A stretch of DNA of 64,000 nt from Plutella xylostella (Eukaryota > Arthropoda > Insecta > Lepidoptera > Plutellidae), in assembly GCF_932276165.1 (NCBI RefSeq), contig NC_064004.1:3792001-3856000 (forward strand). Reading direction: 5' to 3'. The notes under the pieces were generated by a model. That model ran no database searches. It had not been told where the DNA came from and was given only the letters and a program-made list of their open reading frames with translations. The translations under genes and the position numbers were made by a program. Positions 37,901 through 43,703 of the stretch are shown one piece after another. The stretch's first letter is position 1. Each line of letters opens with the position of its first letter.

Positions 37901-38521
37901 CTTATTCTCCATTCCAGACAACTCGCTGGTCCTGTCGCTGCACTCGCGCTGGCTCCGAGCCACCGAGCCAAAGGCGCCGCTGGTCCGCAGCCTCGTTGAG
38001 ACCAACCGCACCCTCATGTCGGTTCTGTGGCTGAGGATAGTGAGCGTCGAATCTGCTGGTAAGCGTCATTCAGATCGTAATACCAAAATTATTGTATTTA
38101 TAAGATAAGAACATAGAGCATGCAAATGAGTTAAAATGGGATTGGTTAGTAGTCAGTACCTTTTGTAAAAGTGGGTCAGATCTGCTGCCTTCAAACCACC
38201 GACACATTAGCAATTAACAATCCATAAGTGTCATTGCTTATCTGTCATACATCAGTAAGATACATACAAATTATGCCAGTTTTCTTGCTATGTGTGGTGG
38301 TGGTACGGCAGCAGGATCTTGTGTGAGCGTATCTGTATTTTCACTTACATCTCTTTGATTTACTTTCAGATGCTGGCATCGGAGCTCTATGCGGTATATC
38401 TGTGGATCACAGGGAGATCTGCAAGCCATCCAGTCGTTCCTGCATTCTCTACAAAGAACTCATTAACCTAATACACGCATCTGTCGACAGGTGGCGTTGT
38501 AACTCATTTCACTCGAAATGA
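13964..38521 (+). CDS. SERAC1: SERAC1-like alpha/beta hydrolase, complete eight-exon gene
   Basis: Coding exons: 13992-14071, 25508-25590, 32547-32690, 35878-36604, 36755-36882, 37398-37817, 37918-38058, 38370-38521. All have GT-AG borders and matching phase, giving 624 residues plus TGA. SERAC1 proteins are serine hydrolases needed for phosphatidylglycerol remodelling at mitochondria-ER contacts in mammals. Family motifs seen are MDVVFVHGLYGS with TWRQGDW (about 93-115), CWPKDWL (308), PVVWVGHSKGG (nucleophile Ser375), GFMFYSVPHRGSSLAD, and a C-terminal GIG...VDHREICKP with probable catalytic His588. Unlike human SERAC1 there is no armadillo-like N-terminal half. Instead a short N-terminus has a hydrophobic segment (about 29-50). 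Two large inserts occur: a Cys-rich one in exon 4 and an Asn/Glu/Lys-rich one in exon 6. Poly(A) signals follow at about 39464. Confidence 0.9.
14110..14377. mobile_element. Nested palindromic MITE
   Basis: Ends AGGGCAGATTTTTCAGTGG and AAAAATCAGCCCT are inverted repeats. A second inverted pair inside (GGCTGATTTTTCAATAGTCA / GACCATTGAAATATCAGCC) suggests one element inserted in a relative. Similar wording is at 32118-32240. It begins about 40 bp after the donor of the first SERAC1 coding exon. Confidence 0.65.
14681..14945 (+). mobile_element. tRNA-headed SINE, family A1
   Basis: The tRNA-like head has an A-box-like region and the B box GGGTTCGATTCCCGG. The body carries CAGATATTTGTTTAAAGACA and TCAGCTGTCCGATACCCATA, and the tail is TTTATTTATTTA. 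The flanks are noncoding and several copies occur, so it is a SINE and not a tRNA gene. Confidence 0.85.
15222..15385 (+). repeat. LINE/SINE 3' tail fragment
   Basis: GGTTGCCCACTTACCCAACA, CTCAGCACAAGCTTGCTTGT and CCCCAGCAGTGGGGACGTGA, then a GATGAT-like end. The same sequence forms the 3' part of the 5S-headed element at 63640-63912. Confidence 0.7.
16018..16160. mobile_element. Palindromic MITE (GAGCCTCTAG termini)
   Basis: GGGCCTCTAGTACGAGTTTTG on the left and AAAACCCGTTCTAGAGGCTC on the right. The arms include GAAAACGAAAAAAGT and its complement. Relative of the half copy at 1427. Confidence 0.75.
16797..17065 (+). mobile_element. tRNA-headed SINE, family A2
   Basis: Has the head GACCGCATGGCGTAGTGGTT and B box of family A1 but a different body: CCCGTAAAATGGCAATAGGC, GAAAAGTGGGTGCAGCAATG and a TTTG-repeat tail. 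Copies are also at 34494 and, reversed, at 39605. Confidence 0.85.
17775..17925 (+). mobile_element. 5'-truncated RTE-type LINE 3' end
   Basis: Open frame ends GRWTDDLRRVAGSGWMRKAE...VQQW and then TGATGACGATGATGATGAT. Confidence 0.75.
18140..18360 (+). repeat. Dispersed repeat ending CCCCCGACGAAAAAGAAGGGTG
   Basis: AAGTTGCATAACTTTTAAACGG, ATCGGTTCAGTCATTTAGGAG and CCCCCGACGAAAAAGAAGGG recur in related form at 23120-23200, 49545-49735 and, reversed, 50283-50515. The family is not identified. Confidence 0.55.
18361..19363. other. Intron sequence, nothing recognised
   Basis: AT-rich intron 1 DNA of the SERAC1-like gene. A short LINE-tail-like phrase (GAGTGGGACGCCCTC) lies near 18580. No exon candidates. 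Confidence 0.5.
19385..22219 (+). mobile_element. CACTA-like (CMC?) DNA transposon, 2835 bp, decayed
   Basis: 13-bp inverted ends CCCAGGTAGCACA / TGTGCTACCTGGG are flanked by TA duplicated from the host SINE. Both subterminal regions hold dozens of short AGCTG/CAGC motifs about every 10-30 bp, as in CACTA-type elements. It carries the broken transposase at 20140-20760. A 2-bp TA duplication also fits Tc1-type elements, but the transposase does not. Confidence 0.7.
20140..20760 (+). pseudogene. Broken transposase-like gene in the CACTA-like element
   Basis: An open frame of 113 codons starts MDIPWSKRKRNGAIKRKLSR and is Ser/Lys-rich. Past its stop, after at least one frame change near 20550, a second part reads KIGEGEYWHQSL, then NINIDGLPIFKSS and FWPILCNI, and stops after PFIIGI. 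'NxDGLPxFKSS..FWPI' is wording I associate with transposase-like proteins of insect and cnidarian DNA elements. Frame change and stops mean it is inactive. Confidence 0.6.
22611..22815 (+). mobile_element. 5'-truncated RTE-type LINE 3' end
   Basis: Frame includes WRPRTGKRSVGRPPAR, DDLRRVAGSGWMRKAEDxMLWG and a GATGATGATGGA tail. Confidence 0.75.
23395..23708. mobile_element. piggyBac-like MITE, 314 bp
   Basis: Near-perfect inverted ends of about 55 bp start GGGTGGATTCTACGAGT and contain ACCCCCATATGTGGGG. TTAA flanks both ends (23391-23394 and 23709-23712), as for piggyBac-type insertion. The symmetry runs 3-4 bp past the TTAA, so the exact end is ambiguous. Confidence 0.78.
23938..25106. mobile_element. 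Tc1/mariner-like non-autonomous element, ~1.17 kb
   Basis: Inverted ends TATAGTGCCACAATCTTATC and GATAAGATTGTGGCACTATA extend about 31 bp and are TA-flanked. Inside are two LINE-tail fragments (24300-24350 and 24560-24620, each with CCCCAGCAGTGGGGACG). No transposase frame. Confidence 0.72.
25675..25780 (+). mobile_element. LINE 3' UTR fragment
   Basis: TTTAGCATTAAGTCCACCCTTTGTACA then GTGCAATAAAGGATTAAATATA. Reverse relatives are at 46515-46610 and 47865-47990. This is the 3' end of a poly(A)-less LINE with an ATTAAATA repeat tail. Confidence 0.6.
25795..25960 (-). mobile_element. Truncated Helitron-like element
   Basis: Reverse copy of the family at 4516 without the CTAG end. Keeps AAAAAGTAGCCTATGTTCTT and ends TTTATAATATTAGTTAGGA. 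Confidence 0.72.
25961..26523. other. Intron sequence, nothing recognised
   Basis: Low-copy-looking DNA in SERAC1 intron 2. Short frames occur but none has splice borders or family resemblance. Confidence 0.5.
26536..29943 (-). mobile_element. Full-length-looking RTE-type LINE, 3408 bp
   Basis: Inserted antisense in SERAC1 intron 2. An exact 12-bp duplication, TCCTACAGGATT, flanks it (26524-26535 and 29944-29955). The 3' UTR is only about 20 nt and ends in ATGATGA repeats, which is characteristic of RTE-like LINEs. The uninterrupted 1035-codon frame and exact flanks indicate recent insertion. Confidence 0.88.
26557..29664 (-). CDS. Endonuclease-reverse transcriptase polyprotein of RTE-type LINE
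   Basis: Single 1035-residue ORF mediating target-primed reverse transcription. Residues 65-300 are an AP-endonuclease-like domain (CCWNVRTLF, ISEARWN, IGDLNAKVG, NGERFSDFC, and the final DSDHQLL). The reverse transcriptase follows (about 540-850) with VPKKGDKSNCNNWRGITLL, VDFEKAFDTVRW, GVRQGCLLSP and the catalytic YADD at 778-781. The C-terminus has WSWIGHCLRRP and GRRRKGRPAITWRR, the same tail as the truncated LINE fragments in this window. No stops or frameshifts. An alternative short upstream frame (29860-29558) overlaps the start and could be the small ORF1 seen in some RTE elements; its sequence is not recognisable. Confidence 0.9.
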   Translation of the reverse strand: MTGTIPDMKRSVASELEGGSPTRGLGYSGPITRLSEIILITETSTEITDRSKTTKIGLKSRIRICCWNVRTLFRPGRLEQLETYMSEYNIDILGISEARWNCFGEVKCNRSTFLYSGNPNEDDNHDKGVGFLLSDYAQKCLIEWQPISERIITARFRTKARNLSIVQVYAPTEKANDCEKDKFYDLLNTTISKIKRQDILMVIGDLNAKVGSDNTGKELYMGRHGLGSQNKNGERFSDFCSENELIIGGTVFPHKRIHQTTWTSPDGLTKNQIDHITISRRWRRSLLDVRVKRGADMDSDHQLLTCEVRLKLAAQKSTLKSASRLFDSARLNDPNTREIFEKEITARDVLLHNEQLDVEQNWNAVKSAFTEVSEAVLGFQNNKIKPWMSANTWNLVEERKEIHSSLIQLSNTSPEYKTLQAKYADLRKKLKRSVRNDKRRVVLSLASQAEAAAVAKNMGAVYNTTKALVGQFKGNKNTAKPIKNENGDLLTTVEQQLQRWHEHFRNILEVEVVAVAEDNESPNRQQMSDICTDPPSFHEIKKAVDALKNRKSPGADKITAEMLKVDSARTANMLYPLFKQIWITEHFPEEWKEGLLVKVPKKGDKSNCNNWRGITLLSIVSKVMTRVILTRLSASVDKTLREHQAGFRKSRSCVDHINALRIIIEQCSEWQSDLYLLFVDFEKAFDTVRWSALWKALERKGIPMKIINLIRALYDNSSCRVLHSGKLSDPIKLRAGVRQGCLLSPTLFIILLDEVLRKATESQKGIKWGSDQLNDLDYADDICLLATTLQDLTCTANAVQDEAQKTGLRVNAQKTVAMRVVTPNRDLIKIGDKQVVDVPYFCYLGSVLTPTGGTDDDVDGRIKKAKGAFAQLTPIWRSNIISRDLKLRIFVSNVKSVLLYGCETWKVTKSISTKLQVCVNKHLRQILRVFWPETISNEDLWKETRQEPINKEILRRKWSWIGHCLRRPEGNIAKMALDWNPPQGRRRKGRPAITWRRSILSDLNAVGISWDEAKERAQDRNVWRRTVEALCSSWS
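30486..30705. repeat. Nested inverted repeats
   Basis: The outer arms GACAGATTC / GAATCTGTC enclose a 33-bp pair (AACGGTTCATCAACAGTCGA / TCGACTGTTGATGAACCGTT) and a third pair ACGGGGC / CCCCGT around a GC-rich core (CGCGCTCGCTC). Probably MITE within MITE. Confidence 0.65.
30706..30861. mobile_element. MITE (AGTGCCAATTTCTCC ends), copy 1
   Basis: Left AGTGCCAATTTCTCCATTGT and right ATGGATAAATTAGCACT with inverted CGGTTA inside. The second copy at 54792-54951 keeps GAGAATGGAGAAATTGGCACT. Confidence 0.7.
30862..31645. other. Intron sequence, nothing recognised
   Basis: AT-rich intron 2 DNA with many TACCTA steps. No exon or complete repeat. Confidence 0.45.
31651..31980 (+). mobile_element. 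tRNA-headed SINE, family B, best copy
   Basis: The head GGTGGTAGCTCAGTCGGGTA contains a tRNA A box, and GGGTTCGAATCCCGG is a B box about 50 bp on. The body has GTGAGGAAACCTGCAT, GTGAACCCACCAAC and GGTTCCACTCGAGAGAGCC, with a GAATAG-repeat tail. A fragment of a second copy follows at 32040-32100. Copies at 3625 and 42345 (reverse) show it is a SINE, not a tRNA gene. Confidence 0.85.
32934..33133. mobile_element. GC-rich palindromic MITE, ~200 bp
   Basis: Inverted arms of about 60 bp start AGGCCCGGGTCTCCTATTTA and continue with CGCCGTAGGTCG. It explains the overlapping frames on the minus strand here. The target duplication is unclear. Confidence 0.78.
33842..34354. mobile_element. hAT-type MITE, 513 bp, copy 1
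   Basis: Ends TAGAGATGCCACGAAT / TTGGCAACTCTA with an exact 8-bp duplication GTTATGAC (33834-33841, 34355-34362). Rich in CCGAATATTCGG and TATTCGGC repeats. The sister copy is at 41217. Confidence 0.85.
34494..34735 (+). mobile_element. tRNA-headed SINE, family A2
   Basis: GACCGAATGGCGTAGTGGTT head, GGGTTCGATTCCCGG B box, body CCCGTAAAATGGCAATAGGC, tail GTGTGTGT. Confidence 0.85.
34740..35870. other. Intron sequence, nothing recognised
   Basis: SERAC1 intron 3. A minus-strand frame at 35059-35268 has no splice borders or family resemblance. No complete repeat found. Confidence 0.45.
35878..36604 (+). CDS. SERAC1-like gene exon 4 with Cys-rich insert
   Basis: The first ~12 codons continue the oxyanion-side motif (SLENTWRQGDW) and the last ~37 codons resume SERAC1 homology at CWPKDWLQVDFPNARIIS. 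Between them lie about 180 residues not seen in the vertebrate family. The insert starts with CICEGC, continues as an acidic, Asn-rich low-complexity stretch, and ends in a cluster of eight cysteines (residues 284, 286, 293, 297, 299, 301, 304, 308; C-x-C-x6-C-x3-C-x-C-x-C-x2-C-x3-C). The last cysteine is the family's own CWP. The cluster could bind metal or form disulfides; that is inference. Confidence 0.85.
36755..36882 (+). CDS. SERAC1-like gene exon 5, nucleophile elbow
   Basis: Encodes LRLHERAEQMTRQLLDLGVG followed by VVWVGHSKGGLFIKQIYCE. GHSKG fits G-x-S-x-G; the mammalian counterpart reads SHSMGG. The donor is AAG|GTATGT, and a MITE starts immediately after it at 36890. Confidence 0.88.
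36890..37098. mobile_element. TA-flanked MITE abutting a SERAC1 splice donor
   Basis: Inverted arms of about 50 bp (CGGTGGCCTGCGCCTAAAAG and complement, then TATACAGGCGGAGTTTTTAA) are flanked by TA. The element starts 8 nt after the exon end, directly after GTATGTA. Confidence 0.85.
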
Positions 38522-39090
38522 AAAACGGGAGTTTTCAGAATGAGACAAAACATCAGTAATCGATCTGTATACAGTGCAATAAGAAGTTGGAAAAGATTTT
38601 TAAATTCCTATATTATACATAGTATTTGTTTGAAAAAATTAAGGGTTTGATCAAGGAACTAAATTTAATATTATTGTGTACTCTTGACAGTATTGCCGTC
38701 ATAAGAAATATTAACTAGAATCGATGCTAAAAAGGCTGTGTTAGTAATACTTTTTTGGCACTGAAACTGACAAAATGATAAGAATTATAGTTTTAATAGT
38801 CTGTGTTGCCGACACGACACGCTAAGAAGTCAAAAGAATTAACATTGATACTTATACGATAAGAAAGAAAACATTTAAAATGAAATCATTATTGTGTAAG
38901 TTATTCAACCGTTTCAATGTATACAAAATATATTTTTTATATATATGTATTTAAACCCGGTTTATAAGATAGACCTCATCTTACTACTTTATTACTGTTG
39001 ATAATATTTAATATTTACCAAAGGATATCTTAGATATTGCTAGTTAGACATAAGCTTGCGTTTTTGCCATAAATATTAAATACTGAATAT
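38522..39090. other. SERAC1 3' flank
   Basis: AT-rich 3' UTR or downstream DNA with no frame. Candidate poly(A) signals are weak here; AATAAA at 39464 lies beyond the MITE at 39091. Confidence 0.45.
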
Positions 39091-39360
39091 ACAGGTGAGT
39101 CTTTCGTAGGTGCATATCCGGAAGTATTTTACAGAGCTCTTCATTCTGAACTAGATACTTTGTTATAATGACCTTGGGATATAACGAAAAAAAAAAGATG
39201 CTTCCCCATACAAAAATTGGTTGTTTACGTGACACTGTGTATGGGGAGTAGATCATATATTTTTTTCGGTAATATCCCAAGGTCATCATAACAAAAGTTG
39301 TTCAGAATGTAAAGCTCTGTTATATACTTTCGGATGTGCACCTATGAAAGACTCACCTGT
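39091..39360. mobile_element. Palindromic MITE (ACAGGTGAGTCTTTCGTAGG ends)
   Basis: Both arms read ACAGGTGAGTCTTTC(A/G)TAGGTGCA inwards, with inner inverted arms AACGAAAAA and CCTTGGGATAT. TA precedes and follows. Confidence 0.8.
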
Positions 39361-39522
39361 ATTGTCGACCAATAGAAATACTGATCCTGTATATACTGCA
39401 ATTTATTTAGTTTTAAGAAGACATTTATATGCTTAAGATAATTTTAATTTACGTATCAATAAAATTATGTGCCAATTTTAACTGAGAAGTATAATTTTGT
39501 TTCTATATTCAATCCTTTATTA

Positions 39523-40048
39523 CACTCACGAGCAAAGAAACAGTTCCTCTTATAAAATGCAAACACCCAATAGCCCCAATCTTTTATAAACATTAAAAAA
39601 AACAAAAAAAAAACACGCACTCACGCCTGGTACTAATGTACTCCCTAGCGGGGTAGGCGCATTGCTGCACCCACTTTTCGCCAGAGTGTTATGTTAGTCC
39701 CAATGTAATAGGGGGCGGGCCTATTGCCATTTTACGGGCACATCCAAGACCCGAGAACAAATATCTGTGTTTAAACAAATATCTGCCCCAGCCAGGAATC
39801 GAACCCGGGACCATCGGCTCAGTAGTCAGGATCACTAACCACTACGCCATTCGGTCGTCAAAACGGTGTATAAACATTTAATGGAAAATTTTAACAAAAT
39901 ATTTACGTATTTAGTTGGTAATATTCTGATGCACCGTCACCGTCATGTACATAAATATTTCAGAAGGCGCCATTACTTAAGTTAGTTTTTATCGTTTAGG
40001 AGTAATTTGGCGATTTTTTCAATGGAACTTTTTCATTGCCCGTCAGTG
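39523..40048. mobile_element. TA-flanked MITE containing a reversed SINE
   Basis: Ends CACTCACGAGCAAAGAAACA and TTTTTCATTGCCCGTCAGTG are inverted repeats of the same family as 47152-47444. A reversed family A2 SINE at 39605-39860 lies inside, so the SINE is younger. Confidence 0.75.
39605..39860 (-). mobile_element. tRNA-headed SINE, family A2, reversed
   Basis: Complement of the A2 body (GCCTATTGCCATTTTACGGG) and head (AACCACTACGCCATTCGGTC), with the B box as GGAATCGAACCCGGG. Tail is GTGAGTGCGTG plus an A-rich run. Confidence 0.85.
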
Positions 40049-41208
40049 TAGTAGCTTAAGTTCTGTGATTGGTTAGGTAGGTAGGTATATGCATTTTAAA
40101 TATTAAGGTATTCGATTTTTTAAGGATCTGGTCATTTTAAGTTCTATCTCGTAAAAGGTCTTAAGTATAAAGTTTAGAGGTTAAGTAAACGCGAGTCAGT
40201 TGAATTAGTTTTTGGTATAATTTCAAACAATACCTAATCTTAATCTAAGTGAAATTAATAATACCATTTAAGAAATACGAACATTAAGAATTAGATGCTT
40301 GAATCGACAGTTACAAATAAACCAGCATTAAACGAGTTTATCGACGTCGATTCATCTTCTAGTTAATTTACATTTTCATAAATGGGAAATATGTGCATAG
40401 CAGAAACATTGTATCTAGAATCAACATTTTTATAATTAAGTTTTAGTAATTTAAGGACACGTTTCTCACTTGACTAAATCCTAACTAACCTCAGCATAAA
40501 CTTAGTCCTTTTCAGAAATAATTCAACCAATCGCAGGACTGAATTCCATACTTAAGTTGTTGTTAACATCACATTCACAAGTGAAATAATGGGCATACGC
40601 AATTAAAATTGAGATCTTCTAATACAACACTTGACAGAAATCTGACCATATTAAAGTTAAACTTAATCAAAGTAACTTTGGATTCTTAGAACTAAATATA
40701 CATAGTATGTGAGTGTTATCCCAAAAGGAGCACAGTAAGTAATGTACATTCAGCCATGCAGATATCTGTCCCCTTGCTTTACGCATTTGAATGAAATTAA
40801 TATAATATACGGCTTACAATATCAGAACAAGTTTATATGCTAGCATTTGTCTGTATGCTTGCGAAGAATAGTGATAGGGGTCGCTTCACAGCATAGTAAA
40901 CCTAAATTGAATCAGGCGGGGGGTCACATATCTGCGGAGCTCATAGAATATAACATTTTCAAATTAAATTAAGCAATATTACTTAGTGCATTACACGTAA
41001 AATCAATGGTAACATCATTTAAAATAACTAACATGCTTACAAGACTGAGCATAATGTGAAAGGAAATATGTATTCGAGATTCGAAGACATAAAAATTCAC
41101 CAACATTATAATGATTTTAAAATTGTGGCAGTACTTTAAGCCTCAATAATCCGGACACCTCGCTAATCCGCCTAGGTTATATATATTTGCCTATCCGGAT
41201 TAGCAAGG
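40049..41208. other. Intergenic sequence, nothing recognised
   Basis: AT-rich DNA between SERAC1 and ADAR. A short inverted repeat (ATAATCCGGACACCTCGCTAATCCG...TATCCGGATTAGCAAGG) lies at 41146-41208. No exon. Confidence 0.5.
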
Positions 41209-41216
41209 CTCTAGAG

Positions 41217-41803
41217 TAGAGATGCCACGAATATTCGGCTACTATTCGGTATTCGGCCTATTCGGCCAGTTTTTTCAGTATTCGGTATTCGGCCGAATAG
41301 TAAGTAGTATTCGGCCGAATACCGAATACTTAAAAAGCAGCAAATATCTAACAAAGGGGAATAAAAAACAATTTAATCGTAACATTTAACTATCAAACAC
41401 TCATTAATTGCGAAAACCTGAATACATCATGAAACATCAGTATTTTTTATATTTAAAATTAATTAAAGGCATATTGTGATGAATAAAGACAAGTTTTTCG
41501 GCATTTGTTCGTAAGAGACGATTGCGCTTTTTTCATAAAATATACAATACCTGTTACTGAGACACAGGTATTTTTTAACATAATATTTATGGTTCGGCTA
41601 CTGATTCGAGTTCGTTGACCACCCGTTGTACGGATCTGCCGTAAGATTAAGAAGAACACTGTTTAAATAAAACTTCAACTTATTAAATTATACTAGATCA
41701 CCAGCCGAATATTCGGTGGCCGAATATTCGGTATTCGGCTGAGAGCGCCGGCCGAATATTCGGTATTCGGTATTCGGCCAAATCACTATTCGTGGCATCA
41801 CTA
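41217..41803. mobile_element. hAT-type MITE, 587 bp, copy 2
   Basis: Ends TAGAGATGCCACGAAT / ATTCGTGGCATCACTA with an exact 8-bp duplication CTCTAGAG (41209-41216, 41804-41811). CCGAATATTCGG repeats as in 33842-34354. Confidence 0.88.
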
Positions 41804-42245
41804 CTCTAGAGTAAAATTAAAAGTAAGCGTCCACCTTTTGGTACCGTACGTATCGGACCATACGGATTATCGGATATCATAAATGTATGGAGAAATCGGC
41901 AGTGTCGATGAAGTGGACACAATTTCTAGACAAAGAATACTAAATACGATGCTACGTTGCGTACGATGCCAAACGTGGACGCTTATCAACACCAAGCTTG
42001 CAACACTATGATCAATCTTCACAATAGATAAATTATTAAAAATAAAAAGCAAATCAAACTTAGGTATCTATGCTGCGACCAACGCTGACTAGTCATCTGG
42101 TTATCTATAACAAAGTGCAGGAACGCAAGACAGTATACTTAGAAAATCATTTATCAGGCAAACAATTTTCAACTGTTACGGTTTTTACATGCACATGGAA
42201 TGTCTTTGTTAAGAGTCTAGTGTATTCTCTGCGGTCTTAGATTTA

Positions 42246-42335
42246 TCATCACAACCCATCACGTCCCTACTGCTGGGGCACGAGTCTCCTTCCAATAAAG
42301 GAAGGCTTTTAGGCCTAGTCCACCACGCGGCCCTA
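42246..42335 (-). repeat. LINE/SINE 3' tail fragment, reversed
   Basis: Complement of the CCCCAGCAGTAGGGACGTGATGG tail family. It is followed at 42345-42530 by a reversed family B SINE fragment. Confidence 0.65.
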
Positions 42336-42344
42336 GTCATCTAC

Positions 42345-42530
42345 ATCAGTAAGTGCCTGCACCTGGTTCTCTCGGATGGAATCTTTGTGTCTGTGACACC
42401 TTAAGGTTAAACTGCTTTTCTAAGCTTGGATCACTTTTCCCACCACGCTGTTCCACTGTGGCTAGGTGAGTTCACACATCTAGATGTGCAGGTTACCTCA
42501 TGATATTTTCCTTGACCTGTATTAATTAAA
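42345..42530 (-). mobile_element. SINE family B fragment, reversed
   Basis: Complement includes GAGAGAACCAGGTGCAGGCA, CCAAGCTTAGAAAAGCAGTT and CTAGATGTGTGAACTCACC, matching the SINE at 31651. Confidence 0.65.
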
Positions 42531-42638
42531 GTTTACATTATTTAAATAATTATACATGACTTTACGCCCTCACGGCTTTCTTTGTTTTCAGGAGTTCCCA
42601 ATAACGAAGCTATCAACTTCGCCCACAGATAACTTCAC

Positions 42639-43703
42639 CTAACTGCTTCTGCCAGCCAATTTATGAAGTTCTAACCTTCTCAATAGCATTCTACTTGTTG
42701 GTGATACTTCCGCTTTATAATTCCCATTACTATTTGTAACTTGGCGATTTGCTAGAAGTTCAGAAATGCGAACCGATTTCGCACTATTAACGTTTTCCGA
42801 TTTTATTCCTGTTTCTTCGTTCACTATTTCTTTTGTTAAATTTTCTTTTGTTATTTGACATTTCCGTACGCTAAGGATGTTATTGGAGAAGAATTTGTTG
42901 GTTTCTACAGATGTTTTGGGTAATCGCCGTATATCGTTAGTAATGTCATTAATCTTGTTAGTTTCAATACTTTTCGCAGGTAGTTTACCAACATCACATT
43001 TACCGATTAGTAGGACCGATTCATGGTTCATAATATTATTTTCATGCATTGGCTGTCGCAAAGGTTTCAAATCTAAATGGCTGTATTCCTTTTCTGTTGC
43101 TCTGACGCTAACTATATTTAAATTTTCCTCATTTTCATGCCATTCATTTTGATTTGTAGCGAATTTATTGGATTTTGATGCCAGTCGTGGAGCTGTGTCC
43201 GTTTCATTGTTTGGCCGTCGAAGCAGTACCATTGGTTTAGAATAAAAATCAACTGTTTTATTAAATACGTTATTATTTGTTGTTTCCTTTTCGTCAAATC
43301 TGAGGAGAGTATCACTTAGTACTGTTTTAGTTAGCCTACGTTCAGTAATGCTCGTGACTCTATCGAAATCATTTGCCATATCTTCAATGACATCACTAAC
43401 ACATTTAGGCATTCGCAATCGCGTTACTGGATTCAAAACCGCAGTTTTTACTTTCTCATAATAATTCGTATCACTAGACTCTGCTACTGTTACACTTACT
43501 ACTTCCCTGACACCATCTAAATCACCCACAACTCTACTTTCCATTTTTTTTGTAACATTCCCATCATTTCTACCACTTCTTCTTTCAAAATCATCAACAT
43601 CTACACTATCAACATCATCGCCAAGACATTCCATGTGCATCAGCTGTGTAGCCATTGGACTATTGGCCTGCACTGAGCTATAGTCGCCGGATCCACTATC
43701 GGC
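42639..43703 (-). CDS. 354-codon open frame directly after the ADAR UAG
   Basis: In frame with the deaminase exon, starting ADSGSGDYSSVQANSPMATQ and ending LLRRLELHKLAGRSS before TAG/TGA-free DNA closes at 42639. The composition is acidic, Ser/Thr/Asn-rich and mostly disordered-looking, with repeated (R/K)LPKTSVETNK / KLPAKSIETNK-like phrases. I recognise no domain. An open run this long after a stop is unlikely by chance in AT-rich DNA, so the frame is probably selected. It could be reached by stop recoding, by the alternative acceptor, or by internal initiation (first ATG 17 codons in). Confidence 0.6.
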   Translation of the reverse strand, partial: ADSGSGDYSSVQANSPMATQLMHMECLGDDVDSVDVDDFERRSGRNDGNVTKKMESRVVGDLDGVREVVSVTVAESSDTNYYEKVKTAVLNPVTRLRMPKCVSDVIEDMANDFDRVTSITERRLTKTVLSDTLLRFDEKETTNNNVFNKTVDFYSKPMVLLRRPNNETDTAPRLASKSNKFATNQNEWHENEENLNIVSVRATEKEYSHLDLKPLRQPMHENNIMNHESVLLIGKCDVGKLPAKSIETNKINDITNDIRRLPKTSVETNKFFSNNILSVRKCQITKENLTKEIVNEETGIKSENVNSAKSVRISELLANRQVTNSNGNYKAEVSPTSRMLLRRLELHKLAGRSS

